Source: Pelomonas sp. Root1444 (GTDB lineage Bacteria; Pseudomonadota; Gammaproteobacteria; Burkholderiales; Burkholderiaceae_C). From it: DNA of 64,000 nucleotides. The notes under the pieces were generated by a model. The model saw only the letters and a list, made by a program, of their open reading frames with translations, made no database searches and was not told the DNA's origin. The position numbers and the translations under genes are program-made. The stretch is taken from NCBI RefSeq assembly GCF_001426885.1, contig NZ_LMFP01000011.1, positions 157,017 to 221,016 on the forward strand, in the 5' to 3' direction. This document shows positions 57,503 to 64,000 of the stretch, piece after piece (within the stretch, counting starts at the first letter, position 1; each line of letters starts with the position of its first letter).

Positions 57503-58039
57503 TCAGAACCTCTGGTTGCGCTTCTTGGCCTCGGCCTCTTCCTCGCGCGCCTTCTTGACCATCTTGGTCTTGATGCGGTCGCGCTTGAGCGGGCTCAGGT
57601 ACTCGACGAAGACCTTGCCCAACAGATGGTCCATCTCATGCTGCACGCAGACCGCCAACAGCCCGTCGGCGTCGAACTCGTACACCTCGCCGTCACGGTT
57701 GGTGGCGCGCACCGTCACCTCCGCATGCCGCGGCACCTTGTCGTAGATCTGCGGCACCGACAGGCAGCCCTCCTCACCCTCCACCATGCGCTCGCTGGTC
57801 TTGACCAGCTCCGGGTTGATCAGCACGCGCGGCGTGTCACGGTCTTGCGAGGTGTCGATGACGATGACGCGCTCGTGCACGTCCACCTGCGTCGCGGCCA
57901 GGCCGACGCCGTCGGCGGCGTACATGGTCTCCAGCATGTCGTCGATGAGCCGGCGGATGCGTTCGTCCACGGCGTCCACCGGCTTGGCGATGGTGTGCAG
58001 ACGCGGGTCGGGATAGCGAAGGATGTCGAGTCGGGCCAT
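57503..58039 (-). CDS. def: Peptide deformylase
   Basis: The 178-aa metalloenzyme removes the formyl group from nascent proteins. The three motifs are present: GVGLAATQ (residues 46-53), EEGCLSVPQ with the metal-binding Cys, and [20 protein letters not shown] with the two His ligands and catalytic Glu. ATG 58039 ([14 protein letters not shown]) is the conserved start. It is divergent from the LysM gene. Confidence 0.97.
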   Translation of the reverse strand: MARLDILRYPDPRLHTIAKPVDAVDERIRRLIDDMLETMYAADGVGLAATQVDVHERVIVIDTSQDRDTPRVLINPELVKTSERMVEGEEGCLSVPQIYDKVPRHAEVTVRATNRDGEVYEFDADGLLAVCVQHEMDHLLGKVFVEYLSPLKRDRIKTKMVKKAREEEAEAKKRNQRF

Positions 58040-58154
58040 GGCGCCTTGTAAGCACTCGCAAGCGAGCGCTAGCGGTTGTTGGTTGCCCCCGGTGAATGCG
58101 GGCAGAATGACCCGGATTTTCGCCGATCCGGCAATCCCCCTTCGGAGACCGCGC

Positions 58155-59315
58155 TTGAAGCCTGCTGCCCGCCCTGTCCACTTTTCAGTCCTTGCGGCCT
58201 GCCTGACCCTTGCGACGACCTCGGCCTGGGCCCAAGCCAGCAAGCTGCCCGTCACGCCGGAGCAACGCCGCGTGGCCGAGCAGGTCGCCAGCGCCGGCGT
58301 GCCGCTGGCCGAACTGGCGCCGAATGCGCCCGACAGCCACACCGTGCAGCCCGGCGACACGCTCTGGGACATCTCCAAGCTCTTCCTGAAGAGCCCCTGG
58401 CGCTGGCCCGAGCTGTGGGGCATGAACCGCGACCAGATCCGCAACCCGCACCTGATCTACCCCGGCCAGGTGCTGATGCTCGTCAAGGTCGACGGCCGCG
58501 CCCGCCTGCAGTTCGGGCAGCGCGTCGGCGGCGCCGGCGACACCGTCAAGGTCAGCCCGCAGATGCGCGTCTCGGCGCTCGACGCCAACCCGATTCCCGT
58601 CATCCCGCTGGCCCTGATCCAGCCCTTCCTGACCGACACCGCCGTCTTCGACACCGACGCGCTGGCCACCGCGCCGCGCATCGTCGCGACGCAGGAAGGC
58701 CATGTGCTGCTGGGCAAGGGCGACCTGGCCTACGCCCGCGGCGATTTCGCCGGCGCGACGGACTTCCGCGTCTTCCGCACCGCGCGCGCGCTCCGCGACC
58801 CGGCCACCAACGAGATCCTCGGCTACGAGGCGCCGTATGTCGGCACCGCCGACCTGATACGCCCGGGCGAAAACCGCGCCCGGCCCGATGGCAAGACCGA
58901 CATCGTCCCGGCGACGCTGCGGATCAGCCAGGTCAAGCAGGAGGTCGGCATCGGCGACCGCCTCGCGCCGGCGCCGCAGCGCGACCTGGAACGCTACGTG
59001 CCTCACGCGCCGGACCAGCCCATGGCGGGTCAAATCGCCGCCATCTACGGCGACGCGCTGAACGCCGGCCAGAACCAGATCGTCACCCTGAACCGCGGCA
59101 AGCGTGACGGCGTCGAGCGCGGCCATGTGTTTGCGCTGTGGCGCGATGGCGAGGCCGCCGTGGACAAGACGCAAGGGAAGGCGCAAGCCATCAAGCTGCC
59201 CGACGAACGCCACGGCGTGCTGTTCGTGTTCGAGGTCTACGAGCGGGTCTCGTATGCGCTGATCATCTCGGTCAAGGAACCCGTCAAGGCCGGCGACCGC
59301 TTCACGCAGCCCTGA
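58155..59315 (+). CDS. Secreted LysM peptidoglycan-binding protein
   Basis: I choose the TTG at 58155: it has a CGGAGA site (58143-58148) and gives [20 protein letters not shown] followed by TTSAWAQ, a regular signal peptide. ATG 58107 would add 16 poorly fitting residues. The 386-aa protein has one LysM domain (about 65-115; [20 protein letters not shown], then IYPGQVLML). A large beta-rich region ending KAGDRFTQP follows. It resembles LysM proteins placed before dprA in betaproteobacteria. A role at the cell wall is inferred from LysM. It overlaps dprA by 1 nt (TGATG). Confidence 0.88.
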   Translation: MKPAARPVHFSVLAACLTLATTSAWAQASKLPVTPEQRRVAEQVASAGVPLAELAPNAPDSHTVQPGDTLWDISKLFLKSPWRWPELWGMNRDQIRNPHLIYPGQVLMLVKVDGRARLQFGQRVGGAGDTVKVSPQMRVSALDANPIPVIPLALIQPFLTDTAVFDTDALATAPRIVATQEGHVLLGKGDLAYARGDFAGATDFRVFRTARALRDPATNEILGYEAPYVGTADLIRPGENRARPDGKTDIVPATLRISQVKQEVGIGDRLAPAPQRDLERYVPHAPDQPMAGQIAAIYGDALNAGQNQIVTLNRGKRDGVERGHVFALWRDGEAAVDKTQGKAQAIKLPDERHGVLFVFEVYERVSYALIISVKEPVKAGDRFTQP

Positions 59316-60409
59316 TGCTTTCTTCGGCCGAGCTGGCCGCGTGGCTGCGGCTGACCGAGAGCGTCGGCCCCGGCGCTGCCCGGCGTCTGCTTGCGATGGC
59401 CGGCAGCCCGCAGGCGGTCTATGAACTGCCCACGGTGGCGCTGGACCAGGCCCTGCCGCCCAAGCAGCGCGAGGCCTTCAATCAGCCGCCCGCGCACCTC
59501 GACGAGCTGGTCACCCACGCGCAGGCCTGGCTGGCCGAGCCCGGCCACGACCTGCTGGTGCTGGGCGATGCCGACTATCCGCCCCGCCTGCTGGCCACGG
59601 CCGACCCGCCGCTGCTGCTGTGGCTGCAAGGCCGCCGGGAGCTGCTGGGCATGCCTTCGCTGGCCATTGTCGGCAGCCGCAACCCGACCGCGCAGGGCGG
59701 CGACAACGCCCGCGCCTTCTCGCGGGCGCTGGCACACGCCGGCTACACCATCGTCTCCGGCCTGGCGCTGGGCGTGGACGCCGCAGCCCATGAAGGCGCG
59801 CTGGACGCCGAAGGCGCCACCATCGCCGTCGTCGGCACGGGGCTGGACCAGGTCTACCCGCGTCGCAATGCGGGCCTCGCCGCCCGGCTGCTGGCCGCCG
59901 GCGGCCTGATCGTCAGCGAGTATTCGCTCGGCACGCCCATCACGCAGGCCAACTTTCCGCGCCGCAACCGCATCATCGCGGGGCTGGCCCAGGGCTGCCT
60001 GGTCGTCGAGGCGGCGGTGCAGTCGGGGTCGCTGATCACCGCGCGGCTGTCGGTGGAGGCCGGCCGCGAGGTGTTCGCGATTCCCGGTTCCATCCATTCG
60101 CCGCAGGCGCGGGGCTGCCATGCGCTGATCCGCCAGGGCGCCAAGCTGGTCGAGTCGGCCGAGGATGTGCTGGAAGAACTGCCGCCGCTGGGTTCGCGGC
60201 CTGCCGCAAGCCCCACGCTGCCCGAGACGCCCCACGAACAGCAAGCACTGCTCGATGCCATGGGTTTCGACCCCGTCAGCCTGGACGCGCTGATGGCCCG
60301 CAGCGGCTGGGCCGCGGCCGAGCTGAGCGCGGCGCTGCTGGAGCTGGAACTCGACGGCCACGTGGCCCGTCTGGCCGGCCAGCTGTTCCAGCGCCGCAGG
60401 CAGGGCTGA
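59315..60409 (+). CDS. dprA: DNA processing protein DprA
   Basis: The 364-aa protein protects incoming single-stranded DNA and loads RecA during natural transformation. An N-terminal helical domain (LAAWLRLTESVGPGAARRLL) is followed by the Rossmann-like core: LAIVGSRNPTAQGGDNARAF, VSGLALGVDAAAHEGALDAE and VVGTGLDQVYPRRN. FPRRNRIIAGLAQGCLVVEA and SGSLITARLSVEAGREVFAI with PGSIHSPQARGCHALIRQGA complete it. A winged-helix C-terminal domain (about 300-364) is present. It starts in a TGATG overlap with the LysM gene. Confidence 0.96.
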   Translation: MLSSAELAAWLRLTESVGPGAARRLLAMAGSPQAVYELPTVALDQALPPKQREAFNQPPAHLDELVTHAQAWLAEPGHDLLVLGDADYPPRLLATADPPLLLWLQGRRELLGMPSLAIVGSRNPTAQGGDNARAFSRALAHAGYTIVSGLALGVDAAAHEGALDAEGATIAVVGTGLDQVYPRRNAGLAARLLAAGGLIVSEYSLGTPITQANFPRRNRIIAGLAQGCLVVEAAVQSGSLITARLSVEAGREVFAIPGSIHSPQARGCHALIRQGAKLVESAEDVLEELPPLGSRPAASPTLPETPHEQQALLDAMGFDPVSLDALMARSGWAAAELSAALLELELDGHVARLAGQLFQRRRQG

Positions 60410-60434
60410 GCAGCTTAACCGCGGATATCAGAGG

Positions 60435-60475
60435 GCGATCCGGGGGGTTATTCGCAGCCGGAGCCCCCGGATCGC
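60435..60475. repeat. 12-bp stem hairpin between dprA and smg
   Basis: Arms GCGATCCGGGGG (60435-60446) and CCCCCGGATCGC (60464-60475) enclose 17 nt. It lies 26 nt after the dprA stop and 20 nt before the smg start, so it could end the dprA message or shape the smg leader. Confidence 0.55.
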
Positions 60476-60495
60476 TGGGCTATCATCCCCTCACG

Positions 60496-60948
60496 ATGTT
60501 CGATGTCCTGGTTTATCTCTACGAGACCTATTGGCGTCCGGACGCCTGCCCCGACCATGCGCAGCTGACGCGCAAGCTGACGGCGGTGGGCTTCGAGAAC
60601 GATGAGATCCAGGAAGCCCTCTCCTGGCTGGACGGCCTGGCCGCGGCCGGTGAGTCCTACCAGGGCGAGCAGAGCGAGAGCGCCATGCGTGTCTACTCGC
60701 CCGCGGAGATCGAGCACCTGGGCGAGGCCTCGGTCGGCTTCGTCAGCTTCCTGGAATCCGCCGGCGTGCTGCCGGGACCGATGCGCGAGATGGTCATCGA
60801 CCGCGCGATGGCGATCTCGGGCGCACCGATGGACCTCGAAGATCTGAAGATCATCGTGCTGATGGTGTTCTGGAGTCTGGGCGAGGAGCCCGATGCGCTC
60901 ATCCTCGACGAACTCTTCGTCGCGCCGGAAGACCGGCTGATCCACTGA
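60496..60948 (+). CDS. smg: Smg/DUF494 family protein
   Basis: The 150-aa protein starts MFDVLVYLYETYWRPDACPD, with FENDEIQEALSWLDGL and LPGPMREMVIDRAMAISGAP. LEDLKIIVLMVFWSLGEEPD and ALILDELF end it. These match the DUF494/Smg family, which is conserved next to dprA in beta- and gammaproteobacteria and has no firmly known function. It faces the DUF1631 gene across a bidirectional terminator. Confidence 0.93.
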   Translation: MFDVLVYLYETYWRPDACPDHAQLTRKLTAVGFENDEIQEALSWLDGLAAAGESYQGEQSESAMRVYSPAEIEHLGEASVGFVSFLESAGVLPGPMREMVIDRAMAISGAPMDLEDLKIIVLMVFWSLGEEPDALILDELFVAPEDRLIH

Positions 60949-60953
60949 TGCAA

Positions 60954-60974
60954 AACGGCGCCTTGGGCGCCGTT
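60954..60974. terminator. Bidirectional terminator between smg and the DUF1631 gene
   Basis: The perfect 9-bp stem has arms AACGGCGCC and GGCGCCGTT with a 3-nt loop. It is followed by CTCATTTC on the plus side and by TTTTGC on the minus side. It sits in the 27-nt gap between the convergent genes. Confidence 0.8.
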
Positions 60975-60975
60975 C

Positions 60976-63432
60976 TCATTTCAGCAGCTGGTCGGGGTCG
61001 GCATCCAGCTTGGCAAGCGCCTTGCGCGTGGCCTGCACGGTCAGCGCCTCATCCTGCGCCGGCAGCAGCAGGCCGGCCTGCAGGAAGGCCGCCATGCGGT
61101 TCAGCGAGAACAGCACGCCGCGGCCCTTGGGCGTGACGAACAGCGCCAGCTGCTTGCGCAGGCCGCGCCAGGCCAGCTGCACCTGCTCGTTGCGGCCGCG
61201 GTAGTCCAGCATGAACCAGCCGCCGACCTGCAGCTCACGCGCCCAGGCGACCATGGCCGGCGTGGGCGCCGAGCCGCCTTCGGCCACGACCTCCATGCCG
61301 TCGGACTCGTGCCCAGACAGGTCGCGCACCAGCATCTCGTCGACATGGCTGTCGCCCTCGATGTCCTCGGGCAGCATGGCCTCCAGCGTTTCCAGCTGGT
61401 CCATCAGCTCGTCCAGGCGCTCGCGCGGGATGGCGGCCGTCTTGGCGGTGAAGGCCGCGGCCAGCGCGTTGTTGAGCTGGCGCACATGTTCGTCCTGCTT
61501 GTCGATGGCCAGGCCGGCGTGGCTCATGCCGTCGCGCAGCGTCTTGAGCAGCGGCGGCAGGCGACGGATGACGTCGGCACGGTCTTCGCGCGAGGACTTG
61601 GCGCTGGCCGACCAGATCAGGTCCGCGGCGGCACGCTTCATGGACTTGGTCACGTCGGCCTGGGCGCCCGAGCGCACGGCGGTGACCGCCAGCACGTCGG
61701 CCCAGACGTGGAAGAGGAAGTCGCGCACACCGTCCTGCACCGGCACCTCGGACAGCATCTTGCGCAGCTCGATGGTGTACTGGATGGCCAGCGTCTCGCG
61801 CTGCTCCACCTGCTGGGCGAGCGACACGCCACGCTTGGAAGCCTGGTTCTCGTTCTCGAAGTAATGGTCGAGGAACTTCTCGAATTCGGTCAGCACGGTC
61901 GTGAAGACGCGTCGGCCGGTGTCCGGGTAGGCCTCGACGACCTGCACGACGCGCTTGATCTCGCGCTCCAGCGCGTCGTTGCTGGCGCGTTCGGCGCCCG
62001 GGCCGGTGGCCTGGGTGGCGTTGAAGCCCATCACGCAGGCGCCCATGCGGTCGATCAGGCGGCGCGCCGGATGGTCGGCGGCGGCGAAGAAGTCGGGCTC
62101 GCTGACCGCCACGCGCAGCACCGGCATCTGCAGCCGCGCGAACCAGACCCGCACCGTGGCCGGGATGCGCTCCTCGGTCAGGATGCTCTGGAACATCATC
62201 GCGACGATCTCGATGGTCGCCCGTTCCGCCGGCGTGCTGGCGGCCTGCTTCAGGACCTGCTTGAAGGCCTGGTTGCGGGCGCCGATCTCCTCGAGCTGGC
62301 GCGGTGCGCTCTGGCCGGTATCGACGCCGACACCACCGGCCGGCGCGCCCGGGCGGCGCTGCAGCGACTCCTGCGCATGCTTGATCGCGCCCATCAGCCG
62401 TGGCGAGGCGGCTGCCACCGGCGCATCGGCCAGCGAAGGCCGCGGGCCGCCTTCCGCACCCGCACCCTGGCCGGGACCCGGGCTCGGCCCGCCCGCTCCA
62501 CCCAGGCCGGCCAAGCTGGGCTTGCCGCCGCCGGGGCGGGCGGGGACCTGGCTCTTGGTGACCGGGAAGCCGGGCACATGGCGGGCCAGCACGCGTTGCA
62601 GCTGGGCCATGACTTCATCGGCCTGCGAGCTGACCTTGCTGCGCGGGGCAGGCAGGTCGCCACTGCCGGAGGGCGTCGACAGCGGAGCCAGGCCCGACGA
62701 CACGGGCGCGGCGGCTGGGGGCGCGGGCACGGCCGGTGCGCCGGCCGCAGCGGCGGTGGCCGCAGCGGCGGCCTGGGCCGTGCGCCGGATGAAGGGTCGC
62801 AGGTCGACCTCGGGCAGCACCTTCTGCGCGATCAGCCAGCGGTTGGTCTCGTGATAGGCCTCGCTGATGAGCTGGGCGAACTCCTCATGCAGCTCGTGGT
62901 GAAGCAGCTGCCAGACCTGGGCGTCCAGGCCGACACGGGTCCAGGCGTCCAGCGCGATGCGCGCGATGACATGGGCACGCAGCAGGTCCAGCGGCTCGAG
63001 GTCGTCATGCGCCTCCAGCGCCTGCATGCGGGTGCGCAGGTCGGTGAATTCCCAGGTCGCCCGGTCCATCATGACGAGGGACAGCCGCGAGCTCGTGATC
63101 TCGCGCTCGATGGTCGAGTCGTCGACCAGGCTCATCTTGCGCGACTGCGATTGCGCGGTCGTCTCGTGCTCGCGGGCGTTGTCTGACACGCCATGCACGG
63201 CCGCGTGGCGCAGCGCGCCCACGACGGCCATCTGCCAGTTGGGGCCCAGCTTCTGCCAGGCGTGCACCGCATCGCGCCGCGCCGTCATGACGGCATGCGG
63301 CGCGCCTTGCGACAGCAGCTGCGTCGCCCCCTGGCCGACCGCGGCGACGAGTGGCGTCATGCCGCGCACCAGGGCCTCCAGATAGACACGCCGAGCCTGG
63401 GTGGCCAGGGCCTGGTTGCGAGCGGCGGTCAT
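60976..63432 (-). CDS. DUF1631 family protein
   Basis: The 818-aa protein is mostly helical, with a long Pro/Ala/Gly-rich linker (about 225-385; AAAGAPAVPAPPAAAPVSSG). Conserved segments include KMSLVDDSTIEREITSSRLS, the RVWFARLQMPVLRVAVSEPD stretch and FVTPKGRGVLFSLNRMAAFL near the end. These match the proteobacterial DUF1631 family (thymidine phosphorylase-unrelated, function unknown). No signal peptide or TM helix is seen. It lies between smg and secF without overlap, and I infer no role. Confidence 0.88.
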   Translation of the reverse strand: MTAARNQALATQARRVYLEALVRGMTPLVAAVGQGATQLLSQGAPHAVMTARRDAVHAWQKLGPNWQMAVVGALRHAAVHGVSDNAREHETTAQSQSRKMSLVDDSTIEREITSSRLSLVMMDRATWEFTDLRTRMQALEAHDDLEPLDLLRAHVIARIALDAWTRVGLDAQVWQLLHHELHEEFAQLISEAYHETNRWLIAQKVLPEVDLRPFIRRTAQAAAAATAAAAGAPAVPAPPAAAPVSSGLAPLSTPSGSGDLPAPRSKVSSQADEVMAQLQRVLARHVPGFPVTKSQVPARPGGGKPSLAGLGGAGGPSPGPGQGAGAEGGPRPSLADAPVAAASPRLMGAIKHAQESLQRRPGAPAGGVGVDTGQSAPRQLEEIGARNQAFKQVLKQAASTPAERATIEIVAMMFQSILTEERIPATVRVWFARLQMPVLRVAVSEPDFFAAADHPARRLIDRMGACVMGFNATQATGPGAERASNDALEREIKRVVQVVEAYPDTGRRVFTTVLTEFEKFLDHYFENENQASKRGVSLAQQVEQRETLAIQYTIELRKMLSEVPVQDGVRDFLFHVWADVLAVTAVRSGAQADVTKSMKRAAADLIWSASAKSSREDRADVIRRLPPLLKTLRDGMSHAGLAIDKQDEHVRQLNNALAAAFTAKTAAIPRERLDELMDQLETLEAMLPEDIEGDSHVDEMLVRDLSGHESDGMEVVAEGGSAPTPAMVAWARELQVGGWFMLDYRGRNEQVQLAWRGLRKQLALFVTPKGRGVLFSLNRMAAFLQAGLLLPAQDEALTVQATRKALAKLDADPDQLLK

Positions 63433-63477
63433 GGAGGCGTGAGGGCGGCGCGTCGAGAGTCGGGGGTCTCGTTCACT

Positions 63478-64000
63478 CTACACGACGGCCCCGGCGTTCG
63501 GGTCGTTGGGATCGTCACGGTTGCCGGCGGTTTTCACCAAATCCTCGCGCTTGACGCCCAGCCACATCGCGATCGCCGCGGCGACGAACACCGAGGAGTA
63601 GATGCCGAACAGGATGCCGATGGTCAGCGCGACGGCGAAGTAATGCAGCGTCGGGCCGCCGAACAGCAGCATCGAGACCACCATCAGCTGCGTGCAGCCG
63701 TGGGTGATGATGGTGCGGCTCATCGTCGAGGTGATCGCGTGGTCGATGACCTCGTGCGTGTTCATCTTGCGGAACTTGCGGAAGGCCTCGCGCACCCGGT
63801 CGAAAATGACGACGGACTCGTTCACCGAATAGCCCAGCACCGCCAGGATGGCCGCCAGCACCGCCAGCGAGAACTCCCACTGGAAGAACGCGAAGAAGCC
63901 CAGGATGATTACCACGTCGTGCAGGTTGGCGATGATGCCGGCGACCGCGAACTTCCATTCGAAGCGGATGGCCAGGTAGATCATGATGCCCAGCACCGTC
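63478..64000 (-). CDS. secF: Protein translocase subunit SecF, C-terminal part (runs off the right edge)
   Basis: About 174 codons are visible and the frame stays open at the window end. The part covers TM helices 2-6. GIIANLHDVVIILGFFAFFQ, then LAVLGYSVNESVVIFDRVRE and TSTMSRTIITHGCTQLMVVS are SecF/SecD family motifs; the D/R-rich FDRVRE loop is diagnostic. SecF works with SecD and YajC to drive late steps of protein export using the proton gradient. secD should lie outside the window to the right. Confidence 0.95.
   Translation of the reverse strand, partial: TVLGIMIYLAIRFEWKFAVAGIIANLHDVVIILGFFAFFQWEFSLAVLAAILAVLGYSVNESVVIFDRVREAFRKFRKMNTHEVIDHAITSTMSRTIITHGCTQLMVVSMLLFGGPTLHYFAVALTIGILFGIYSSVFVAAAIAMWLGVKREDLVKTAGNRDDPNDPNAGAVV

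Overview
The window is about 70% GC and densely packed, with very short gene gaps. The gene families point to a betaproteobacterium of the order Burkholderiales, probably near Roseateles, Mitsuaria or Rubrivivax. Supporting signs are the cyanophycin cluster with its ABC transporter and DUF1854 partner, def-fmt facing LysM-dprA-smg, DUF1631, bfd-bfr and the leucine-catabolic genes. The assignment is inferred from gene content, not from a database search. I saw no rRNA, tRNA, CRISPR array or insertion sequence, and no gene-free stretch longer than about 200 bp.

Left part (1-6.4 kb): the 5' part of a TonB-dependent receptor gene, a LysM/FecR-type secreted protein translationally coupled to a CHASE2 hybrid histidine kinase, a small membrane protein, and a TetR regulator divergent from the next block.

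Block 2 (6.5-19.4 kb) is one long co-directional run in which many genes overlap by 1-4 nt. It holds leucine/isovalerate degradation genes (methylcrotonyl-CoA carboxylase beta, methylglutaconyl-CoA hydratase, methylcrotonyl-CoA carboxylase alpha, HMG-CoA lyase). Nested inside it are bioA-bioF-bioD-bioB and several passenger genes: an M48 peptidase, a GNAT protein, DUF4126, a small lipoprotein and a short-ORF/nucleotidyltransferase pair. The biotin-dependent carboxylase and part of its cofactor pathway are therefore probably co-expressed. No isovaleryl-CoA dehydrogenase gene is present.

Block 3 (19.5-32.5 kb): a secreted YciI-like protein; an unrecognised three-gene cassette encoding a 774-aa protein with about 40 cysteines, a DUF1360-like membrane protein and a small MSCCG protein; PPi-type phosphofructokinase; a histidine kinase/response regulator pair; a REC-DUF3369-GGDEF-EAL protein; a YgiQ-type radical SAM protein; and a cold-shock protein. 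Block 4 (32.5-41 kb): divergent bfd and bfr with a Fur-box-like site, then the cyanophycin locus (DUF1854 protein and ABC transporter, divergent from two cyanophycin synthetase genes, the first with a degenerate Mur-ligase P-loop).

Block 5 (41-64 kb) is mostly housekeeping: MBL-fold hydrolase, NRAMP-like transporter, pyruvate kinase, GNAT, XRE-cupin regulator with an EamA exporter, malic enzyme, phosphoglycerate kinase, AzlCD, a GIN-domain protein, HtpX, a di-haem peroxidase with a periplasmic binding protein, fmt-def, LysM-dprA-smg, DUF1631 and the 3' part of secF. Two diverged copies of a roughly 90-bp hairpin element sit at the 3' ends of the EamA and AzlD genes. The most unusual material is the cysteine-rich cassette, the biotin-in-leucine operon, the nucleotidyltransferase pair inside that operon and the gene-end hairpin repeat.
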